Source of the DNA: Oscillospiraceae bacterium
Lineage (GTDB): Bacteria; Bacillota; Clostridia; Oscillospirales; Ruminococcaceae
Assembly (NCBI GenBank): GCA_017415165.1
Contig: JAFQIY010000037.1
Location: forward strand, 1-64,000
Reading direction: 5' to 3'
Length of the DNA: 64,000 nt
Shown here: positions 60,441-64,000 of the stretch, piece by piece
Position numbering within the stretch: the stretch's first letter is position 1
Layout: each line of letters opens with the position of its first letter
The notes under the pieces: generated by a model
Seen by the model: the letters and a program-made list of their open reading frames with translations, nothing else
Database searches by the model: none
What the model was told of the DNA's origin: nothing
Translations under genes and position numbers: made by a program

Positions 60441-61058
60441 TTAATCTTTTCCCGGAATTTTACCAAGAATTTCAAAGGTGTTGCCATTCTGCCACATCAT
60501 TGCGCTGACAAGAATTTCGTACCCCTCGCCGGGGTCGCAGGCAAATTCCATTGGCTTCATTTTCGGCAGACCGAAGCAGGACATCATATTCATCAGAATT
60601 CCCGAATGGGTTACCACGCCTGTATGTGTGTAGCCGTTTTTCATCATATCCATTATAATCAGATTAAGGGCGGAATAGCATCTCATCATCATACTGCGGA
60701 GAGTCTCTCCGTTCGGCGGAGGGTTGTCAAGTCCGCCCTTGAGCCATTTCTTATAGCTGTCAAGCTGAATAAGTTCTTCGGCAGGAAGTCCCTCGAACAC
60801 GCCGAAGTCCATTTCTCTCAGGTCATCGACAATGACAATTTCACGTTCAGGGAAAAGAATTTCCGCAGACTGAACTGCTCTTTCAAGAGGGCTTGAATAT
60901 ACTCTCTGTACTTTCGGATATTCATACTGGTCGTATTTATCCTCCAGCGCTTCTCTGCCTGTTTCAGAAAGCGGCAGGTCAGTCTTGCCGATATAAATTC
61001 CGTTCTCATTAGCCTCGGTAAGACCGTGGCGAAGTATGCTTATGCGGTATCCTTTCAT
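60441..61058 (-). CDS. Histidine phosphatase family protein
   Basis: A 205-residue protein of the phosphoglycerate mutase/alpha-ribazole phosphatase superfamily. The phosphorylated His is in LRHGLTEANENGIYIG (about residue 9). The following SSPLERAVQSAEILFP and the second His in VVTHSGILMNMMS complete the active site. The substrate is not evident. ATG 61058 is chosen, with GAGAGGAG before it. First gene of the unit with the DUF975-like and RluA genes. Confidence 0.9.
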   Translation of the reverse strand: MKGYRISILRHGLTEANENGIYIGKTDLPLSETGREALEDKYDQYEYPKVQRVYSSPLERAVQSAEILFPEREIVIVDDLREMDFGVFEGLPAEELIQLDSYKKWLKGGLDNPPPNGETLRSMMMRCYSALNLIIMDMMKNGYTHTGVVTHSGILMNMMSCFGLPKMKPMEFACDPGEGYEILVSAMMWQNGNTFEILGKIPGKD

Positions 61059-61164
61059 TGGAATTGCTCCTCTCATTTCTATTTAATGGTAAAAATAAAG
61101 TGTTTTTTATACAAATATACAAAAAAAATTCTCAACATTTATCGACTTTTTTTGCCTAAACCTA

Positions 61165-61193
61165 TTTACAAATTGTACGTTATAAGTTATAAT
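61165..61193 (+). promoter_or_regulatory. Promoter of the second XRE gene
   Basis: TTTACA (61165-61170), 17-bp spacer and TATAAT (61188-61193), 36 bp before the start. Confidence 0.7.
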
Positions 61194-61229
61194 TTACAGT
61201 ATGTAAAGAATTTTTCAGGAGGTGACGTG

Positions 61230-61937
61230 ATGAATTCGGACTTTCCAAGAATTATAACCCTGCTCAGGAAAGAACGCGGCATCAGTCAGAAAAAAGCAGC
61301 TGCCGACCTCGGCATTTCGCAGGCTCTCCTTTCACATTATGAAAAGGGTATCAGAGAATGCGGTCTTGAATTTCTCGTTAAAACAGCAGATTATTATAAC
61401 GTTTCCTGCGATTATCTTCTTGGTCGTTCCCCCGAACCTGCGGGAAAAACGCTCTCATATGAGGATATCCCCGAGCACGACCCCAACAGCAGGGAAAAGA
61501 TTGCAGCAGGCGGTGTAATGGCATCATTCAATAAAAAGCTTGTCATCAATGCGGTTACTGTCCTGTTTTCACTTGTTCAGAAAACAAAAAGTGCTGCAAT
61601 TTTAAAGGAAGTTTCCAACTACCTTATGCTTTCTGTGTATAAGATGTTCCGCATCGTGTATTCGGCTAACCCGAAGAATGACCAGCATTTCTTCACAATT
61701 CCCGAAATTATCGCATCAGGCTCAGCTTCGGCAGCGATGTCCGTGTGTGAGGCTAATGCTTCCGCAGCAGCAAAGGGTGTTGCGGTAAACGGCAATGATG
61801 TTGCCGCAGAAACGGATGACACGCTTATTACAGCAAATTCCCTCGCTGAGGAATATGCAGGTTCAGCGTCCTCGCTTCTTAATGTTATCAAGAACAGCGA
61901 AGCCCGTATGCAGATGATAAACAATTCTGACAAATAA
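61230..61937 (+). CDS. XRE-family regulator with helical C-terminal domain
   Basis: A 235-residue protein. The helix-turn-helix covers residues about 6-60 (ITLLRKERGISQKKAAADL and SQALLSHYEKGIRECGLEF, then YYNVSCDYLLGRS). The C-terminal 170 residues are Ala-rich and helical, without a recognised domain. Start ATG 61230 with AGGAGGTGACG; the open frame upstream is AT-rich and non-coding in character. It is the same subclass as the regulator at 33369 (DYLxGR after the HTH), but longer. Confidence 0.88.
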   Translation: MNSDFPRIITLLRKERGISQKKAAADLGISQALLSHYEKGIRECGLEFLVKTADYYNVSCDYLLGRSPEPAGKTLSYEDIPEHDPNSREKIAAGGVMASFNKKLVINAVTVLFSLVQKTKSAAILKEVSNYLMLSVYKMFRIVYSANPKNDQHFFTIPEIIASGSASAAMSVCEANASAAAKGVAVNGNDVAAETDDTLITANSLAEEYAGSASSLLNVIKNSEARMQMINNSDK

Positions 61938-61985
61938 TATTCTAACATACTTTTCGTCTTTTTTCAATAGCCAATAAACAAGTAT

Positions 61986-62020
61986 AACCTGAGAAGAACA
62001 GATTTCTTCTCAGGTTATTT
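61986..62020. terminator. Bidirectional terminator
   Basis: Arms ATAACCTGAGAAGAA and TTCTTCTCAGGTTAT around a 6-nt centre, followed by TTTTTTG on the plus strand. It serves the XRE gene and the convergent DUF1385 gene. Confidence 0.9.
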
Positions 62021-62026
62021 TTTGTT

Positions 62027-62977
62027 TTACCACTTATCTTCTTCGCCCTCTTTTGGCAGGCAGGGAGTAAGTGCCGCAATTGCGCACTCAATCTGCTTGT
62101 CAGTCGGCTCTTTTGTTGTAATTCTCTGAAGCCACAGACCGGGGGCGGAAATTATTTTTGTTATGATGTTGTCGTACTTGCCTGCAAGCTTGATAAGCTC
62201 ATATGCAATTGAGGCTTCGGGGATAAGACAAAGCATCTGCACGCCGAAACGAAGCCACATATTTGTCCTCGGCAGGAAGATACCAACGATAAGACTGAGC
62301 AGGAGTACGATAAGTATAAAGCTTGTTCCGCAGCGTGGGTGGAAACGGGTATGCTTGCGGACATTTTCCACTGTAAGTTCTTCCTGTGCCTCGTAGCAGG
62401 CAATGGTTTTGTGCTCAGCACCGTGGTACATAAAGGTTGTTTTGATACTTCCCATAAAGGAAATAGCGTACATATATCCCACAAGCAGCACAAGTCTTGC
62501 CAGACCCTCGATAATAGGTCTTGCTGTTTCAGCCGCACCCAGCTTTACGAAGATATTGCCCACGAGGATAGGACCGCCCTTGAATACTATAAGGGAAAAA
62601 GCAAGTGCGATAACAACGGAAATAATCATTATCACGTTAACAAGCTTGTCACCGAATTTGTCGGTAAGCCACTGCTCGAATTTGCTTAATTCTTCTTCCT
62701 CATCGTCCTCGGTAATCTGCTTTTCGGCAGATTTCATCGTGCATCGGATACCCTCTGCCATACTTGATACAAAGTTTATACAGCCTCTTATAAACGGTGC
62801 TTTTTTGTACCAAGGTGCATCCTTGCCGTTTTTAACAGCCCACTGTTCAACGTCAATCGTGCCGTCAGGGAGTCTGCAAGCCATTGCGGCAGTTGTGATA
62901 CCTCTCATATAAACGCCCTCAATCAGCGCCTGTCCGCCGATTTTGGACTTGAAACATTCTTTTTTGCAATCACTCAT
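62027..62977 (-). CDS. DUF1385 (YqhQ-like) membrane protein
   Basis: A 316-residue protein of the DUF1385 family. The N-terminal GGQALIEGVYMRG is the family signature. Then VKNGKDAPWYKKAPFIRGCINFVSSM, and several membrane helices with YHGAEHKTIACYE and FHPRCGTSF, conserved His/Cys motifs suggestive of a metal site. The function is unknown. The start is ATG 62977 with GAAAGGA. It is separated from the histidine kinase gene by 26 nt. Confidence 0.93.
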   Translation of the reverse strand: MSDCKKECFKSKIGGQALIEGVYMRGITTAAMACRLPDGTIDVEQWAVKNGKDAPWYKKAPFIRGCINFVSSMAEGIRCTMKSAEKQITEDDEEEELSKFEQWLTDKFGDKLVNVIMIISVVIALAFSLIVFKGGPILVGNIFVKLGAAETARPIIEGLARLVLLVGYMYAISFMGSIKTTFMYHGAEHKTIACYEAQEELTVENVRKHTRFHPRCGTSFILIVLLLSLIVGIFLPRTNMWLRFGVQMLCLIPEASIAYELIKLAGKYDNIITKIISAPGLWLQRITTKEPTDKQIECAIAALTPCLPKEGEEDKW

Positions 62978-63003
62978 TTTTTGGTGTATCCTTTCTTTTG
63001 GGG

Positions 63004-64000
63004 TTAAGATTTCTGCACGGGCAGGATAATCGTTACCGTTGTGCCCACATTCTGTTCGCTTGTAATATCAAGCCGTCCTCCGTGCATTGCGATAATTTCA
63101 TCTGCAACGGCAAGTCCGATACCGCTTCCTCGGCGGGTGTGGTTTGCCTTGTAGAATTTCGTCTTTATCTTAGGCAGGTCGTGCTTGCTTATTCCGCAGC
63201 CTGTGTCGGACACATCAATCCTGATATGGTCGCTGTCCTCCATAAGTGCCTGAATTGAAACAAGACCGCCCTTGTCGGAATATTTTATAGCGTTGTCGAT
63301 GACGTTGATGAAAACCTGTCTGATACGGTTTTTGTCGCCGCAGATAAACGGCAGCATATCAGGCTCGTCATAGACAACGGAAATGCCCTCTTTTTTCGCC
63401 TTTTCGGTATAAATCAGCACCGCGTCCCCAAGCTCGGCAAGAACGTCCATAGTTGCCTTGTTGAGGGAGAAGCGTCCGTTCTGCATACGGGAGAAATCCA
63501 GCAATTCTTCAACCATTTCCGAAAGACGTTCACTTTCGGAAGTTATAACACGCATACCCTTTGCAACGGTTTCAGCGTCGTCAGGCATAGTGCCTATGGT
63601 TTCTGCCCAGCCCTTGATAGCAGTAAGAGGTGTACGCAGCTCGTGGGAAACGCTTGAAATGAACTCGTTCTTCATCTGCTCCGAAAGAGCAAGCTCGCTT
63701 GCCATATGGTTTACAGTGTCGCACAGGTCACCGATTTCGTCGTCGTTCTTTTTGGTAATACGGACGGAAAAGTCACCCATTGCGTACCGCCTTGCAGTTG
63801 AACCGATTTGCCGTACAGGGATAACAATTGACTTGACAAAGTAAAGTCCCGAGAAGAACATCAGTGCAAGAATTGTAAGGCAGATTGCCGAAAGCATAAA
63901 GGTTATGCTGTAGATATGTGTGTTTACTGCATCGAGGGAGGAAACCATTCTTATTGCGGAGTATCCTGCATCATTTTTCGGAAGCATTATGCATACCGCC
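63004..64000 (-). CDS. Sensor histidine kinase, N-terminus beyond window
   Basis: The visible 332 codons hold a membrane helix (FMLSAICLTILALMFFSGLYF), a HAMP domain (IVIPVRQIGSTARRYAMGDFSVRI, in parts) and the dimerisation/phosphoacceptor region FISSVSHELRTPLTAIKGWAE with the phosphorylated His. ATPase boxes N (QVFINVIDNAIKYS), G1 (DVSDTGCGI), F and G2 (GSGIGLAVADEI) follow. The frame stays open to the window end, so the gene begins outside. The partner response regulator is probably beyond the end too. The signal sensed is unknown. Confidence 0.93.
   Translation of the reverse strand, partial: AVCIMLPKNDAGYSAIRMVSSLDAVNTHIYSITFMLSAICLTILALMFFSGLYFVKSIVIPVRQIGSTARRYAMGDFSVRITKKNDDEIGDLCDTVNHMASELALSEQMKNEFISSVSHELRTPLTAIKGWAETIGTMPDDAETVAKGMRVITSESERLSEMVEELLDFSRMQNGRFSLNKATMDVLAELGDAVLIYTEKAKKEGISVVYDEPDMLPFICGDKNRIRQVFINVIDNAIKYSDKGGLVSIQALMEDSDHIRIDVSDTGCGISKHDLPKIKTKFYKANHTRRGSGIGLAVADEIIAMHGGRLDITSEQNVGTTVTIILPVQKS

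Overview
The window looks like a chromosomal segment of a motile, spore-forming, anaerobic member of the Clostridia, most likely a Ruminococcus-like Oscillospiraceae. This is inferred from gene content: an Rnf ferredoxin:NAD complex, spoIIP, HPr, the Firmicutes order flgM-flgN-flgK-flgL-DUF6470-fliW-csrA, Thr-rich-linker lipoproteins, CotH proteins, and DUF3793/DUF2325. No 16S rRNA gene is present, so the species cannot be fixed.

Layout. 1-5160 is the right part of an integrative mobilizable element: a hairpin-rich oriT-like region, a small coiled-coil protein, MobC, a MOBP-type relaxase and a large serine recombinase. The recombinase frame runs antisense through tRNA-Pro(CGG). 5389-15664 is housekeeping: feoB, ylxM-ffh, rpsP-khpA-(membrane TPR-like gene)-rimM-trmD, HPr and spoIIP. 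15709-16849 (minus) is rpsF-ssb-rpsR. 17065-24032 (minus) is one energy-conservation operon, apbE - NusG domain II protein - Gx transporter - rnfCDGEAB; ApbE would attach FMN to RnfD and RnfG. 24248-32870 is a late flagellar operon behind a consensus sigma-28 promoter. tRNA-Arg(CCG) follows.

33007-44553 is accessory. It holds a structured intergenic region, an XRE regulator, a secreted FN3/leucine-rich-repeat protein whose gene is bracketed by a perfect 27-bp inverted repeat, a transglutaminase-like protein, two CotH-kinase lipoproteins, a class B sortase that is itself a lipoprotein, and two further lipoproteins.

44761-50370 is the most interesting part, an RNA-repair/RNA-surveillance island. 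On the minus strand RtcB RNA ligase is followed, after a 521-nt gap, by a Ro60-like TROVE-VWA protein. Two WYL-domain regulators diverge from it. The gap is not empty. On the transcribed strand it contains five consecutive stem-loop modules, each with the octamer ACAGCAAT just inside its closing stem, and one module folds into a tRNA-like cloverleaf with a canonical T-arm. This resembles bacterial Y RNA (YrlA) but as a tandem array.

50450-64000 returns to ordinary genes: a Trk/Ktr potassium system, DUF2325 and DUF3793 genes behind matching DtxR/IdeR-like palindromes, guaB, a methyltransferase, an M23/LysM/G5 cell-wall protein with WalR-like boxes upstream, RluA, a DUF975-like membrane protein, a histidine phosphatase, a second XRE regulator, a DUF1385 protein and a histidine kinase cut by the window end.
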